Counted from the stretch's first letter, positions 51,238-61,961 are shown. The stretch: DNA of 64,000 nucleotides from Methylomonas montana (GCF_030490285.1 NZ_CP129884.1:1302001-1366000), one strand, 5' to 3'. Translations and numbers: made by a program. The notes: a model not told the origin generated them from the letters alone.

Positions 51238-51403
51238 GCGCTTCTCGCGATCTCGTGTGAGGCAAAGCTGGATAGTAACCCGATTTTCCGCTCCAGGCGC
51301 AGTGTTAATGTCGGCTCTGAACGCGCTGGTTTGGTGCATGGCTTTCTGATTCGCCGCAATCGGCCTAGAATAGCCTGTTCATATCTACTGTCATTGGCCA
51401 TCG

Positions 51404-52336
51404 ATGAAAGAGCTGTCGTTTACTTTCGAACAAATTCATATTGAAGTCGCCCGCAACGCGTCCGACGATTTCAACTTGTTTCACGACAAGCACAAATGGT
51501 TGCAGGTCACTCATAATCCGTTCAAGGGCCCGATTGTGTTGGGCTTTCAGTTGAATACGCTGATCGAATATCAGATGCGCTTATACCGGGAAGCGCATCA
51601 CGAAGACCTGATCATCGCCGACAATCAGCTGCGTTTTAGCAATTATCAGATCATTTTCGTCAATGCGCTAAGGCCGCGGCAGGAGATGTCGTTGGATATT
51701 AAAAAGACCTTGATAGCGACCATCCCCGAGCTGACCTTGACCAATCGCATCGCGATTAAATCGCAAGGCAAAACCATTTTGCTGGGTTATAAAAAGGAAA
51801 CTAAAACGCCCTTGTTTTTAGCCGACACCGATCTGAGCGGCCTGCCGGATTTGAACGCGGTGGCCGATAAAACCATCGTGCCGGGCACCGAATTCTTTCT
51901 GAAACGTAAGTGGATGAATAACGGTAACGTGAAAAATTTCTTGTCCGGTTCGCTGGCGGAGCAGTCGGATTATTTCGATGAGCTGATGCATATTGCGCAT
52001 TATCCAGAAGTGTTTCCTTGCAGCTTGACATCCGGCGCCTTGCTGGAAAAAGCCCAGCTGGAAAATCACGATTTCAAGCGCAATCCGATGGTGTATACCT
52101 CGCACGATATTTCCATTGACCGCGAGCATCTGGCTAAACTCAAAAACAACGACAAGCTGCATATTCTGGTCAAACAGTTGCCGGAATCGCAGGACAATAC
52201 CCTCAATCACACCAGCATCATGCTGCGGACTTATGAGTGTTTCGGCGTGCTGGAGAACCGGTCAATTTTATTTAGAATCAAGCTTAACTTGGTGCCGCTG
52301 GAGGAAATCATCAAAAATTTGAGCGCTAAAACCTAG
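51404..52336 (+). CDS. hot-dog fold protein, MaoC-dehydratase-like
   Basis: 310 residues. N-terminal half resembles an R-specific hydratase: ASDDFNLFHD (Asp21, His27 as potential catalytic pair) then GPIVLGFQLNTLIE, the MaoC-like hot-dog motif. The second half (about 165-310) looks like a further hot-dog domain without these residues. Placed just upstream of the acpP-fabF operon, so a role with acyl-ACP or acyl-CoA is plausible, though no substrate can be given. The DUF3581-like family is an alternative label. Confidence 0.65.
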   Translation: MKELSFTFEQIHIEVARNASDDFNLFHDKHKWLQVTHNPFKGPIVLGFQLNTLIEYQMRLYREAHHEDLIIADNQLRFSNYQIIFVNALRPRQEMSLDIKKTLIATIPELTLTNRIAIKSQGKTILLGYKKETKTPLFLADTDLSGLPDLNAVADKTIVPGTEFFLKRKWMNNGNVKNFLSGSLAEQSDYFDELMHIAHYPEVFPCSLTSGALLEKAQLENHDFKRNPMVYTSHDISIDREHLAKLKNNDKLHILVKQLPESQDNTLNHTSIMLRTYECFGVLENRSILFRIKLNLVPLEEIIKNLSAKT

Positions 52337-52371
52337 CTTGAGGCCCCGGCTGGTCTAGTCGCGGCCGAATG

Positions 52372-52401
52372 TTGTGAATTTTTTGGAACATAAAGTATAA
52401 T
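52372..52401 (+). promoter_or_regulatory. sigma-70 promoter of acpP
   Basis: TTGTGA (52372-52377), 18-nt spacer, TATAAT (52396-52401), 113 bp upstream of the acpP start. Confidence 0.65.
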
Positions 52402-52513
52402 CCGCGCTGTCGTTAGGCAAGGCCGGTGACGAGATTGCAAATTCAATTAATACAACACTAAAGATAAGGTAAGTGCTTACAGTCAGGCATTTGCATTGTT
52501 CGAGGAATAAAAT

Positions 52514-52747
52514 ATGAGTAATATCGAAGAACGAGTAAAAAAGATTGTCGCGGAACAATTAGGCGTAAAGGAAGAAATCGCAAACGATGCGTCTTTTGTT
52601 GACGATCTTGGTGCTGATTCTTTAGACACAGTTGAACTCGTCATGGCTCTGGAAGAAGAATTCGAATGCGAAATTCCAGACGAAGAAGCTGAAAAAATCA
52701 CCACAGTCCAATTGGCTATCGATTATATCAACGCCAATCTGCAATAA
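52514..52747 (+). CDS. acpP: acyl carrier protein
   Basis: 77 residues. Carries growing fatty acyl chains on 4'-phosphopantetheine attached to Ser37 in the motif [10 protein letters not shown]. The acidic helix II ([18 protein letters not shown]) is the partner-binding surface. Very close to E. coli AcpP in length and motif. Start of the acpP-fabF-pabC-mltG-tmk-holB-pilZ-tatD run. Confidence 0.98.
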   Translation: MSNIEERVKKIVAEQLGVKEEIANDASFVDDLGADSLDTVELVMALEEEFECEIPDEEAEKITTVQLAIDYINANLQ

Positions 52748-52762
52748 ATTGTTTCCAAAAGT

Positions 52763-52785
52763 TAGTGGATGGTTTCCATCCACTA
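52763..52785 (+). other. perfect 10-bp hairpin between acpP and fabF
   Basis: TAGTGGATGG, TTT loop, CCATCCACTA. No T run follows, so it is more likely an mRNA processing/stability hairpin or attenuator that lets acpP be expressed more than fabF. Confidence 0.55.
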
Positions 52786-52837
52786 GCCGGTTTATCCCCC
52801 TTCTCTGGTTATCTTCTTTTTTTACCGGTAGTTTACT

Positions 52838-54082
52838 GTGAGCACACGTCGAGTTGTTATAACGGGCTTAGGCGCTATTACGCCATTAGCCAATAATGTT
52901 GCCGATACCTGGGATGGTATCATCAACGGTAAGAGCGGCATTAGTCCGATCGATTCATTTGACATATCCTCTTTTGCAACGACGTTCGGCGGTGTCATCA
53001 GAAACTTCAATATCGGTGATTACATCGCCGAGAAGGACGCCAAGCGGATGGACGGTTTCGTCCATTACGGCATCGCGGCGGGTTGCCAAGCCATTGAAGA
53101 TTCCGGTTTCGAAGTGACCGAGGAAAATGCCGATCGCATCGGCGTGGCCATCGGCGCCGGTATCGGCGGTATCACCGGCATCGAAGAGTGCTATGCCACC
53201 TACAAGAATGGCGGCCCGCGCCGGATTTCGCCGTTCTTCGTGCCGGGCAATATCATCAACATGATTTCCGGCAACCTGTCGATCAAGTACGGTTTGAAGG
53301 GGCCAAACTTCGCGATCGTCACGGCCTGCTCGACAGGTACGCACAATATCGGCGACGCGGCTAGGCTGATCAAATACGGCGATGCTGACGTGATGGTCGC
53401 GGGCGGCGCCGAGCGCTGCACCACTTCGCCGACCGCGATGGGTGGTTTCGCTTCGGCGAAAGCCCTGTCGCGCCGCAATGACGATCCGCAACGCGCCAGT
53501 CGGCCGTGGGATAGGGATAGAGACGGTTTCGTGCTCAGCGACGGTGCTGGCGTGGTGGTGTTGGAAGAGCTGGAGCATGCCAAGGCTCGCGGCGCGAAAA
53601 TCTACGCGGAACTGGTCGGTTACGGTATGAGCGGCGATGCTTATCACATTACCTCGCCGTCCGAAGGTGGCGAAGGCGCGGCGCGCTGCATGCGCAATGC
53701 CTTGCGCGATGCCAAGTTAAATCCGGAAGATGTGCAGTACATCAATGCGCACGGCACATCGACGCCAGCCGGCGACATAGGCGAAACCCATGCGATGAAA
53801 TTGGCGCTGGGCGATCATGCCTATAAATTGGCGGTGAGTTCCACGAAATCGATGATTGGTCATTTGTTGGGTGCGGCCGGCGGTATCGAAGCCGTGTTGA
53901 CGGCGCTGGCCATCCAGCATCAAATCGCACCGCCGACCATCAATCTGGAAAATCAGGATCCCGAGTGCGATCTCGATTATGTGCCGAATACCGCTAGAAA
54001 TATGAGCATCGATGTTGCCATTTCCAACTCGTTTGGATTCGGCGGCACCAACGGTACTCTGGTTTTCAAGCGTTACCAATAA
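52838..54082 (+). CDS. fabF: beta-ketoacyl-ACP synthase II
   Basis: 414 residues from GTG 52838. Condenses acyl-ACP with malonyl-ACP in fatty acid elongation. Catalytic Cys in [14 protein letters not shown] (about 165), His in [11 protein letters not shown] (about 305), and His in GHLLGAAG (about 342), the standard C-H-H triad. Full length. Confidence 0.97.
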   Translation: MSTRRVVITGLGAITPLANNVADTWDGIINGKSGISPIDSFDISSFATTFGGVIRNFNIGDYIAEKDAKRMDGFVHYGIAAGCQAIEDSGFEVTEENADRIGVAIGAGIGGITGIEECYATYKNGGPRRISPFFVPGNIINMISGNLSIKYGLKGPNFAIVTACSTGTHNIGDAARLIKYGDADVMVAGGAERCTTSPTAMGGFASAKALSRRNDDPQRASRPWDRDRDGFVLSDGAGVVVLEELEHAKARGAKIYAELVGYGMSGDAYHITSPSEGGEGAARCMRNALRDAKLNPEDVQYINAHGTSTPAGDIGETHAMKLALGDHAYKLAVSSTKSMIGHLLGAAGGIEAVLTALAIQHQIAPPTINLENQDPECDLDYVPNTARNMSIDVAISNSFGFGGTNGTLVFKRYQ

Positions 54083-54109
54083 GCGCTCTCCGTTCAACAG
54101 TGTCTGGCT

Positions 54110-54931
54110 ATGTTTTTATTAAACGGCGAGCACAGACACTGTGTCGATGTATCTGACCGCGGTTTTCAGTATGGCGATGGTCTGTTCGAGACTATCGAAG
54201 TGTTACAAGGCAAGCCGCTGTTTCTCGACCGCCATCTGAAACGGCTGGCCGAAGGCTGCCGGCGGCTGCTAATCCCGATGCCGGATAGTGCGCTACTCGA
54301 ACAGGAAGCGCGACAGTTGGCCGAGTCTGCCGAACGAGCAGTGTTGAAGTTGATAGTGACGCGCGGTAGCGGCGGTAGAGGTTACCGGCAACCTGAGCAG
54401 ATCATTCCCACCAGGCTATTCAGTCTGCATCCTTATCCCGATTATCCTCTGCATTTTCAAACCGACGGCATTACAGTACGTTTTTGCCGGCAGCGTTTAT
54501 CGATCAATCCCAACTTGGCCGGCATTAAACATATGAATCGGCTCGAGCAAATTCTGGCCAGGGCCGAATGGCAGGATGAAACCATTCAGGAAGGCTTGAT
54601 GCTGGATAGCCAGGATCATGTGGTCGAGGGTACGATGAGTAATCTGTTTATCGCCAAAGCCGGCAATCTGTATACTGCTCCCATGACCCAATGCGGGGTG
54701 GCCGGCATTGTGCGGGGATTGCTTATGGAGTTCGCGCGGCAGATTAGCTTGCCGCTATTCGAACAAGCTATCGATCAAACCGCAGTGTTGCAAGCCGATG
54801 AGCTATTTGTCAGCAATGCGGTGATCGGTGTTTGGCCGGTCAAACGACTGGAAGCTCAGACTTTTAGTGTTGGCCCGCTGACTCGACGATTGCAAGACAT
54901 GCTCAACGCGGCCCGAATGGCGGAGATATAA
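54110..54931 (+). CDS. pabC: aminodeoxychorismate lyase
   Basis: 273 residues. PLP enzyme forming p-aminobenzoate from 4-amino-4-deoxychorismate for folate. Fold type IV signs: FQYGDGLFETIEV near the N-terminus, PLP-lysine in GIKHMNRLEQ (about 142) and EGTMSNLF. The position between fabF and mltG is the conserved gammaproteobacterial one and supports pabC over a branched-chain transaminase. Two bp separate it from mltG. Confidence 0.93.
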   Translation: MFLLNGEHRHCVDVSDRGFQYGDGLFETIEVLQGKPLFLDRHLKRLAEGCRRLLIPMPDSALLEQEARQLAESAERAVLKLIVTRGSGGRGYRQPEQIIPTRLFSLHPYPDYPLHFQTDGITVRFCRQRLSINPNLAGIKHMNRLEQILARAEWQDETIQEGLMLDSQDHVVEGTMSNLFIAKAGNLYTAPMTQCGVAGIVRGLLMEFARQISLPLFEQAIDQTAVLQADELFVSNAVIGVWPVKRLEAQTFSVGPLTRRLQDMLNAARMAEI

Positions 54932-54933
54932 CA

Positions 54934-55923
54934 GTGTTCAGAAGCATAATCGCGTTTACGCTAATGATGGTGCTTGGTTTGGTGTCGATTTGGGCCGGTA
55001 TGCATTATCACTTGATCTTGAAGAAGCCGGTGGTATTGACCGAAACCGTCATTGAAATCAAAAAAGGCGATACGCTGGAATCGGTGGTGAAAAATTTGCG
55101 CGCTCAGCGGGTGACAGTCAATCGTTTCTGGTTCAGGCTGTTTGCCTATCGGAAGAACCTGGATCATTTGTTGAAGGTTGGTGAATATGTACTGAGTAAG
55201 GGCTCTACCGCCGCCGATATTTTGCAACAACTGACCGACGGCAAAACCCGCCAGTATTCCATTACCTTCCCGGAAGGCTGGGCGTTTAAACAGATGTTTC
55301 AGGCCATCAAAAGCAACCCCAATTTGCAGCATACCTTGAGCGATGCCGAATTGAAGGATCTGATGGTGCAGATAGGATCGGATAAAAATCACCCGGAGGG
55401 GTTGTTCTTTCCGGATACCTATTTCTTCGATAAAAACACCTCCGATGTCGATTTGTTGAAGCGGGCGCACGACCGCATGCAAGCGGTATTGAACGAAGAA
55501 TGGCAGAAACGCGATCACGCGGTGCCCTTGGAAAACCCTTATCAGGCCTTGATTTTGGCCTCTATCGTCGAAAAGGAAACCGGCGCCGGGGAAGAACGCA
55601 GGCAGATCGCCGGGGTGTTTGCCCGCCGTTTGCGCAAAGGTATGTTGTTGCAAACCGATCCGACCGTGATTTACGGCATGGGCGACGACTATCACGGCGA
55701 TATACGCCATAAGGACTTGCGAGAGCCAACCCCCTACAATACTTATATCATCGAAGGTCTGCCGCCCACGCCGATTGCGATGCCCGGCAAACAGGCCATC
55801 GCCGCCGCGCTGCATCCGGATCACGGCGATGCCTTGTATTTTGTCGCGCGCGGCAATGGCCGCCACGCTTTTTCCTCGACATTGGCGGAACACGAAAAAT
55901 ACGTCGATCAATATCAACGATGA
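54934..55923 (+). CDS. mltG: endolytic murein transglycosylase
   Basis: 329 residues from GTG 54934. One N-terminal membrane helix (about 5-25), LysM-like part ([15 protein letters not shown]), YceG catalytic domain with the glutamate in ASIVEKETG (about 217-225) and PTPYNTY / [11 protein letters not shown]. Cuts nascent glycan strands to set chain length during peptidoglycan synthesis. Overlaps tmk by 4 bp. Confidence 0.95.
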   Translation: MFRSIIAFTLMMVLGLVSIWAGMHYHLILKKPVVLTETVIEIKKGDTLESVVKNLRAQRVTVNRFWFRLFAYRKNLDHLLKVGEYVLSKGSTAADILQQLTDGKTRQYSITFPEGWAFKQMFQAIKSNPNLQHTLSDAELKDLMVQIGSDKNHPEGLFFPDTYFFDKNTSDVDLLKRAHDRMQAVLNEEWQKRDHAVPLENPYQALILASIVEKETGAGEERRQIAGVFARRLRKGMLLQTDPTVIYGMGDDYHGDIRHKDLREPTPYNTYIIEGLPPTPIAMPGKQAIAAALHPDHGDALYFVARGNGRHAFSSTLAEHEKYVDQYQR

Positions 55924-56546
55924 AACTCGGACGATTTATCACCCTGGAAGGTGGCGAAGGCGTCGGCAAGTCCACCAATCTGCAATTTATCAAGCAATTG
56001 TTGGAGGAACGGCAGATCCCGTTCATTCTGACCCGCGAGCCGGGTGGTACCGGGATTGCCGAAAGGATTCGCGCGATTTTGTTGGAGCGACAGGATGAAA
56101 ACCTGTCGGAGCAGGCAGAGTTGCTGTTGGTATTCGCCGCCCGCGCCCAACATATCCAACACGTGATTTTGCCAGCGTTGCAACAAGGCCTATGGGTGGT
56201 ATGCGACCGCTTCACCGATGCGACCTATGCCTATCAGGGCGGCGGCCGCAATATGGATCTGCAAACCATCGCCTGGTTGGAGAATGCCGTGCAAGGTGAG
56301 CTTAGGCCGGATTTGACCTTGATCTTCGATGCGCCGATCGAGATCGGTATGCAGCGCGCCAAGCACAGAGGCGAACTGGATCGCTTCGAAACCGAACAGT
56401 TAGCGTTTTTTGAAAGAGTCCGGCAGGCGTATTTGCAACGTGCCGCGACCGATTTGAATCGCTATAAAATTATCGATGCCAGCCAAGCGCTAACCGATGT
56501 GCAACAGCAATTGCGCACAGAGTTGGCGGGCTTATGGACAAATTGA
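55920..56546 (+). CDS. tmk: thymidylate kinase
   Basis: 208 residues. Phosphorylates dTMP to dTDP. P-loop [10 protein letters not shown] (about 9-18), DRX motif in CDRFTDAT (about 95-102, with YAYQGGGR after it), LID region with arginines. The 3' end overlaps holB by 13 bp. Confidence 0.97.
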   Translation: MKLGRFITLEGGEGVGKSTNLQFIKQLLEERQIPFILTREPGGTGIAERIRAILLERQDENLSEQAELLLVFAARAQHIQHVILPALQQGLWVVCDRFTDATYAYQGGGRNMDLQTIAWLENAVQGELRPDLTLIFDAPIEIGMQRAKHRGELDRFETEQLAFFERVRQAYLQRAATDLNRYKIIDASQALTDVQQQLRTELAGLWTN

Positions 56547-57541
56547 TGCTGGCGCGAATTTATCCCTGGCAGCAAGATAATTGGCGGCAGTTGCACGGTT
56601 ATATCGAGCAACGGCGCATCCCTCAGGCACTGCTGTTTTCCGGCGCGGCCGGACAGGGTAAGCGGCATTTGGCCGAGTATTATGCGCGGACCTTGTTGTG
56701 TCATGCGCCGTTAGCCGATGCGAGTGCTTGCGGCCATTGTGTCGGTTGCAAATTGTTCGATGCGCAAACCCATCCCGATTTTCTGGTGATAGAGCCCGAC
56801 GAAGCCGGCAAGGCCATCGGTATCGATAAGATCAGGCAGCTAATCGTCAAACTGGCTTTGAAGCCGCAGTACGATGATGCTTACAGAATTGTCATTATTC
56901 AACCAGCTGACGCATTGAATACCGCTTCGGCCAACGCTTTTTTGAAGTGTCTGGAAGAGCCGACCGAGCGTACTTGTTTGCTATTGATTAGTGAGCAGCC
57001 GAGCCGATTGCCGGCGACGATACGCAGCCGTTGTCAGAAAATCGATTGCGCAACCCCGGCTCGGGACTTGGCCATGACATGGTTGCAACAGCAGGGCGTC
57101 GGCGAGCAAGCCGAGTTGTTGTTAAATCTTGCCCAAGGTTCGCCGCTGTTGGCTAAGCAATATGCCGAACAGAATATGGTTCAGCTCAGACAGCAGTATT
57201 TCGAGGCCTGGTTGCATGTCGCGCAAGGCAAGGAAAATCTGTTGGCGATTGCCGAGCAATGGCAGAAACAGGAAAAAATCGATCTGGCAGTGGTGTTGTT
57301 GTGGATGGCAGGCTGGGTGGCTGATATTGTCAGATGCGCTTATCGGGTCGAGTTGGTGCCGATAGTCAATCCGGATCTGAAAAACGCCTTGCAAGCCCTT
57401 GCGGAACGGCTAGACTTGAAACGCCTGTATCTGTTTTACGATAATGTGCTTGCCGCTAAGTCGCAACTGAACACGCAACTCAACAAACAATTAATGGTCG
57501 AGCAGCTTTTAATCAGCTGGTCGCAACTGAACAGACAATAA
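56534..57541 (+). CDS. holB: DNA polymerase III delta' subunit
   Basis: 335 residues. Clamp-loader subunit. AAA+ domain with a degenerate P-loop ([16 protein letters not shown]), as usual for delta', and a zinc module [10 protein letters not shown] (about 66-75). The sensor-1 region is [17 protein letters not shown] (SRC motif TIRSRCQKI follows). C-terminal collar domain helical. Confidence 0.95.
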   Translation: MDKLMLARIYPWQQDNWRQLHGYIEQRRIPQALLFSGAAGQGKRHLAEYYARTLLCHAPLADASACGHCVGCKLFDAQTHPDFLVIEPDEAGKAIGIDKIRQLIVKLALKPQYDDAYRIVIIQPADALNTASANAFLKCLEEPTERTCLLLISEQPSRLPATIRSRCQKIDCATPARDLAMTWLQQQGVGEQAELLLNLAQGSPLLAKQYAEQNMVQLRQQYFEAWLHVAQGKENLLAIAEQWQKQEKIDLAVVLLWMAGWVADIVRCAYRVELVPIVNPDLKNALQALAERLDLKRLYLFYDNVLAAKSQLNTQLNKQLMVEQLLISWSQLNRQ

Positions 57542-57545
57542 GCGT

Positions 57546-57896
57546 ATGGCAGAATCAGCACCCAGACAAGGTATCCTGTCTTTATCGATCAAGGATAAAA
57601 ACGCGCTTTACGCGGCGTATATGCCGTTCGTGAAAAACGGCGGCCTGTTTATACCGACCAAACGCGAGTATGAAATGGGTGAGGAAGTGTTCATGCTGTT
57701 GAATTTAATGGAAGAAACTGAGCGCTTGCCGATTGCCGGCAAAATTATCTGGAAGACCCCTGCGGGCGCCGAGGGCTATCGTGCCGCCGGCATCGGTGTA
57801 CAATTCAGCGATCAGGACGGTGGCGCGGCGCGTAACAAGATTGAAACTTATTTGGCCGGCGCGCTGGAATCCGACCGATCCACGCATACAATGTAA
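57546..57896 (+). CDS. pilZ: PilZ domain protein of the type IV pilus PilZ group
   Basis: 116 residues. PilZ beta-barrel with NGGLFIPT, the N-x-S-x-x-G-like part without the upstream RxxxR motif, so c-di-GMP binding is doubtful, as for P. aeruginosa PilZ. The same neighbours (holB before, tatD after) occur there, which supports the name. Needed for type IV pilus assembly in that species. Starts 4 bp after holB. Confidence 0.88.
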   Translation: MAESAPRQGILSLSIKDKNALYAAYMPFVKNGGLFIPTKREYEMGEEVFMLLNLMEETERLPIAGKIIWKTPAGAEGYRAAGIGVQFSDQDGGAARNKIETYLAGALESDRSTHTM

Positions 57897-57941
57897 ACAC
57901 CCTGGCAGGTGGGCTTTACCTGTTCTAACTTTTTAAATTCC

Positions 57942-58733
57942 ATGTTCATCGATTCCCACTGCCATCTCGACCGTATCGATTTGGCGCCTTACGCTAACGA
58001 TTTCAATGCCTTTGTCGATGCCGCCAGGGCGGCCAAAATCCGGCATATGCTGTGCATCGCCATCGACATGGAAGCTTATCCGGCGATGCTGGCACAAGTG
58101 CTGCCTTATCCGGATATTTCCTTGTCGGTAGGGGTGCATCCCAACGTCAGTGACGGCCGCGAGCCGACGCTGGACGAATTGTTGGCATTGGCCGATAACG
58201 ATAAAGTCATTGCCATTGGCGAGACCGGCCTGGATTATTTTCGTAGCCAAGGCGATCTGGAGTGGCAATTTCAACGGTTTCGCACGCATATTGCCGCAGC
58301 CAAAATGTTGCATAAGCCTTTGATTATTCATACCCGCGAGGCTGGTCATGATTCGCTGGATGTGTTGCGGGAAGAGGGCGCGGACCAGGTCGGCGGCATC
58401 ATCCATTGCTTTACCGAGGATTGGGCTTATGCGGAAAAGGCCTTGGACTTGAATTTTTATATTTCTTTTTCCGGGATCGTCACCTTCAAGAATGCCGAAG
58501 CGATCAAGGATGTGGCACGAAGGATTCCGGCCGATCGCTTTCTGATCGAAACCGACTCGCCGTATTTGGCGCCGGTGCCATTCCGCGGTAAACCCAACTA
58601 TCCGACCTACGTGCGCTATGTGGCAGAACATATCGCCGAATTGCGCGGGACATCGGTTGAGGCAATTGCCGAGCAGTCCACGGAAAACTTTTACCGCTTG
58701 TTTGCCGGTTCGTCGGCGGATAAGCAACATTAA
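57942..58733 (+). CDS. tatD: TatD-family metal-dependent hydrolase
   Basis: 263 residues from ATG 57942, which begins the canonical MFIDSHCHLD. Further metal ligands in GETGLDYF (about 92-99), HTREAGHD (about 130) and IETDSPYLAP (about 202-211). Amidohydrolase fold; DNase/3'-5' exonuclease activity is known for the family. End of the acpP operon run. Confidence 0.93.
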   Translation: MFIDSHCHLDRIDLAPYANDFNAFVDAARAAKIRHMLCIAIDMEAYPAMLAQVLPYPDISLSVGVHPNVSDGREPTLDELLALADNDKVIAIGETGLDYFRSQGDLEWQFQRFRTHIAAAKMLHKPLIIHTREAGHDSLDVLREEGADQVGGIIHCFTEDWAYAEKALDLNFYISFSGIVTFKNAEAIKDVARRIPADRFLIETDSPYLAPVPFRGKPNYPTYVRYVAEHIAELRGTSVEAIAEQSTENFYRLFAGSSADKQH

Positions 58734-58991
58734 GGAAGCTAAAAAAAGCGGCCGGGTCCGTGCGTGATGGAGCGGCCGCCCAGAGAGGTGGGGTATAACT
58801 CTCATTCCCCAGAGGGGCGCATACAAGAGTTGCTTGCAGTTTAACGAAGCCACTGAGCCCTGAAAATGTGGCATATTGCCGCGTGACAAATTGTCGCTGG
58901 CCTAGCGTTTAGTGTCATTCGTGAAAAAACCGTCACTGCATTCGCAAATTCGTGGTATTGCCTGCTACGACCAATTCATTTTGTTCGCCAT

Positions 58992-60125
58992 ATGGAATTA
59001 GAATTAAGTGTCGCGCTCGGTTGTTTTCAGCTCAGACGCTTGCCTTATCGTAAAAACGACTTACTGCGGGCCTGGGATGCGGCCGACGAATATTTGCTGA
59101 ATCACCTGGCTACTATCCCAATTGCGGATCATGCCAATGTCGTGATTCTCAACGATAGTTTCGGCGCCTTAGCCGTTGCGCTCAATCGTTATCGGCCGAC
59201 AGCCATCTCTGATTCCTGGCTGTCGCAGCAAGCGACCCGTAACAATCTGGCCATGAACGGTATCGCTGACGATCAAGTGCGTTTGCTGGATAGCCTGGCC
59301 TTGCCGGATGCGGGTATCGACTATTTGTTGATTAAAGTCCCCAAAACCCTGGCCTTGTTGGAATATCAACTACATCGACTTAAGCCCCTGCTAAACGCCA
59401 ACTGCCAGGTGATAGCCGCCGGCATGGTAAAGACCTTACCGCCAACCGCTTGGAAGTTGCTGGAGCGCTTGATTGGTCCTACGCGACCTTCATTGGCCGT
59501 GAAAAAAGCCCGCTTGATTTTCGTCAGTGTTGATCAAAGTCTGCGGCTACCGGAAAATCCTTATCCGCAACGCTACCGTTTGGAAAACAGCGATTTTCAG
59601 GTCTGCAATCACGCCAATGTATTTTCCCGCGACAGCCTGGATATCGGCACACGCTTCTTATTACAGCACCTGCCGGAAAACCCCGAGTATCGTGATTTTA
59701 TCGATCTTGGCTGCGGCAACGGCATCGTTGGCGTGATGCTGGCCCAGCAAAATCCGCAGGCGCGGCTGTATTTCGTCGATGAGTCGTTTATGGCCATGGC
59801 TTCGGCCAGGGAAAATTTCGCGGGCGCTTTTGCCGATAATCGGCAGGCTGAGTTTGTGGTCGGCGATTGTCTAAGCGATTTTCCGGCGAACAGCGCCGAT
59901 TGTATCGTTTGCAATCCGCCGTTCCATCAACAACATACGATAGGCGATCATATTGCCTGGCAGATGTTTCAGCAGGCGTATAACGTCGTGCGCAAGGGTG
60001 GCGAGTTGCGGGTGATAGGCAATCGTCATCTGAATTACCATCTGGCCTTGAAGAAATTGTTTGGCGCTTGCCGACAGGTGGCCGCCAATCCGAAATTCGT
60101 GATTTTCAGCTGTATCAAAGCCTAA
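58992..60125 (+). CDS. rlmG: 23S rRNA guanine-N2 methyltransferase RlmG
   Basis: 377 residues, the length of E. coli RlmG (378). The N-terminal half is a catalytically dead methyltransferase-like domain (RKNDLLRAWDAADEYLLNHL). The C-terminal half is active: SAM motif FIDLGCGNGIVGVML (about 236-250) and NPPFHQQH (about 311-318), the NPPF motif of guanine-N2 methylases. The RsmC paralogue is an alternative; the N-terminal AWDAADEYLL segment favours RlmG. Confidence 0.87.
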   Translation: MELELSVALGCFQLRRLPYRKNDLLRAWDAADEYLLNHLATIPIADHANVVILNDSFGALAVALNRYRPTAISDSWLSQQATRNNLAMNGIADDQVRLLDSLALPDAGIDYLLIKVPKTLALLEYQLHRLKPLLNANCQVIAAGMVKTLPPTAWKLLERLIGPTRPSLAVKKARLIFVSVDQSLRLPENPYPQRYRLENSDFQVCNHANVFSRDSLDIGTRFLLQHLPENPEYRDFIDLGCGNGIVGVMLAQQNPQARLYFVDESFMAMASARENFAGAFADNRQAEFVVGDCLSDFPANSADCIVCNPPFHQQHTIGDHIAWQMFQQAYNVVRKGGELRVIGNRHLNYHLALKKLFGACRQVAANPKFVIFSCIKA

Positions 60126-60132
60126 ATTTGAA

Positions 60133-60996
60133 CTATTCGATATTTTTATAATGTAGCGAGGAAATTTGTTCGGACACGATGCCAATCAAAAAAATAAATA
60201 AGGCCGACAAGAACAGCACCGCGCTCATATTGGTAAAACGGCCTTCCGTGAAATAGGTATAGCCGTAATAGCCAGCCCCCATGCCAAACACCGTTCCGCT
60301 AACCGGTAGAAATAGACGCATTGGCGAGAACAGCACACCGATCCGCAAAATGATGATGAAGAACCGTAGACCGTCGTGTAATAGGCGAATATGGCTTTTG
60401 CCGCTGCGCCGGCCTGCATGGATGGGCGTGTAAGCCACCGGGAAGCCGGATCGGAAAAAAGCCATGGTACTGGTGGTGGGATAGGAAAAACCGTTCGGTA
60501 GCAGATACAGAAATTTCCGGAATTTGTTAGCTTTAGCCGCGCGAAACCCCGAGGTGAGATCCTCGATTTTATGGCCGGTCATTAGCGATGCCAATTTGTT
60601 GTAAAAGTTGTTGGCCAGACGCCTGAACAGGGAAGCGTGGCTACGGACGTTTCTGGCACCTACCACCATGTCGTAACCGTCGTTTAATTTGGCGAGTAGC
60701 GCCGATATATCGGCCGGGTCGTGTTGGCCATCGGCATCCATGAACACCAAAATGTCGCCTTTGGCCTGTCGGGCGCCGGTCTTGACCGCTGCGCCGTTGC
60801 CCATGCAATAAGGATGGTCGATCACCAGCACGCCGGCAGCGCGCGCGATAGCGGCGGTTTCGTCTGTCGAACCGTCATTCACCAATACGATTTCTGCATG
60901 GGGATAAAGCGAGGTTAACTTGGGCAAAAAAGTCGGTAGATTTTTTGACTCGTTTTTAGCCGGGAGCACGATGCTGATTGACGGGATGTTTTTCAT
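60133..60996 (-). CDS. family 2 glycosyltransferase, polyprenyl-phosphate type
   Basis: 287 residues from ATG 60996, with GGA 7 nt upstream. GT-A fold: IVLPAKNESKNLPTFLPKL, IVLVNDGSTDETA, and VFMDADGQHDP (DxD at about 84-86) as in dolichol/undecaprenyl-phosphate mannosyltransferase-like enzymes. Two C-terminal membrane helices (about 215-240 and 255-280). Transfers a sugar to polyprenyl phosphate in the inner membrane; sugar unknown. Convergent with rlmG, 7 bp apart. Confidence 0.87.
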   Translation of the reverse strand: MKNIPSISIVLPAKNESKNLPTFLPKLTSLYPHAEIVLVNDGSTDETAAIARAAGVLVIDHPYCMGNGAAVKTGARQAKGDILVFMDADGQHDPADISALLAKLNDGYDMVVGARNVRSHASLFRRLANNFYNKLASLMTGHKIEDLTSGFRAAKANKFRKFLYLLPNGFSYPTTSTMAFFRSGFPVAYTPIHAGRRSGKSHIRLLHDGLRFFIIILRIGVLFSPMRLFLPVSGTVFGMGAGYYGYTYFTEGRFTNMSAVLFLSALFIFLIGIVSEQISSLHYKNIE

Positions 60997-61078
60997 GAAT
61001 ATCCAAGGTTGGCCGTGAAAGATGCCGATATGTGGCAAACAGTCTAACAGAGTTCAATATTGTCAAGCCGTGATGGGG

Positions 61079-61846
61079 TTAATGAAACTGGTCTTTCAAT
61101 GCACGTAATTTGGCAAAAGTGGCCACATCGGATTGTTCCGTCATGAAGATGCTGCGTCGAATACTGGGGCTATGTTCTCGGAGAAAGGGATTGCTTGCTA
61201 GCTCCTGGCCGATAGTGGAGGGCAGGGTGGGGCGATTTTGCCGCCTCAGTTCGGCGACTTCGACAAGCCGTTGTTGCAGTGCCGGATTGTCCGGTTCTAC
61301 CGACAAGGCAAAACGGCCATTGGCGGCGGTATATTCGTGCGCGCAATAGATGCGGGTTTGGGCCGGCAAAGTTTTTAGTTTTTGCAAAGACTGCCACATT
61401 TGCGTTGCGCTGCCCTCGAACAAACGGCCGCAGCCCAACGAAAATAATGTATCGCCGCAAAACAGCGCTTGGCTATCGGCGCAGTAATAAACGATATGTC
61501 CCAGGGTATGGCCGGGTGTATCGATGACCTGGAATGTCTGATCACCTAAGCGAACTTGATCGCCTTCTTTAATTTCTATGTCGATGCCGGGAATACGCGC
61601 TCGGTCCGCAGCTGCGCCGACGATTTTGCAAGCGGTATCTTGCTTGAGTTGCAGGTTGGCGCCGACATGGTCGCCATGATGATGGGTGTTGAAAATATAA
61701 TCCAGCCGCCAGCCGTTTTGCTCAAGTGCAGCCATTACCGGTTCGGCCACGGCCGGATCGACGACCGCCGTCTCGCCGCCGATCGGTTCATGTATCAGGT
61801 AGATGTAATTGTCTGTTAGGGCCGGCACGAGCAGGATCTGTAACAT
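61079..61846 (-). CDS. gloB: hydroxyacylglutathione hydrolase (glyoxalase II)
   Basis: 255 residues from ATG 61846; a GTG at 61855 is an alternative start. Hydrolyses S-D-lactoylglutathione to D-lactate and glutathione, the second step of methylglyoxal detoxification. Metallo-beta-lactamase fold with THHHGDHVGAN (about 53-63), DTPGHTLGH (about 105-113), and CGDTLFSLGCGRLFEG (about 128-143). C-terminal HAGH domain with LRALKDQFH end. Its product D-lactate could feed the oxidoreductase at 34390, if that one is a D-lactate dehydrogenase. Confidence 0.95.
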   Translation of the reverse strand: MLQILLVPALTDNYIYLIHEPIGGETAVVDPAVAEPVMAALEQNGWRLDYIFNTHHHGDHVGANLQLKQDTACKIVGAAADRARIPGIDIEIKEGDQVRLGDQTFQVIDTPGHTLGHIVYYCADSQALFCGDTLFSLGCGRLFEGSATQMWQSLQKLKTLPAQTRIYCAHEYTAANGRFALSVEPDNPALQQRLVEVAELRRQNRPTLPSTIGQELASNPFLREHSPSIRRSIFMTEQSDVATFAKLRALKDQFH

Positions 61847-61961
61847 TTTATTCACCCAAGCGAGCTAAGGCACTCAAGTCTAACACTATATGGGGGCAGT
61901 TTCGGTTTGGTATGTGCCGAAACGGAAAGACGCAGGTATTTGGCAGAATTGTTTTATCGAA

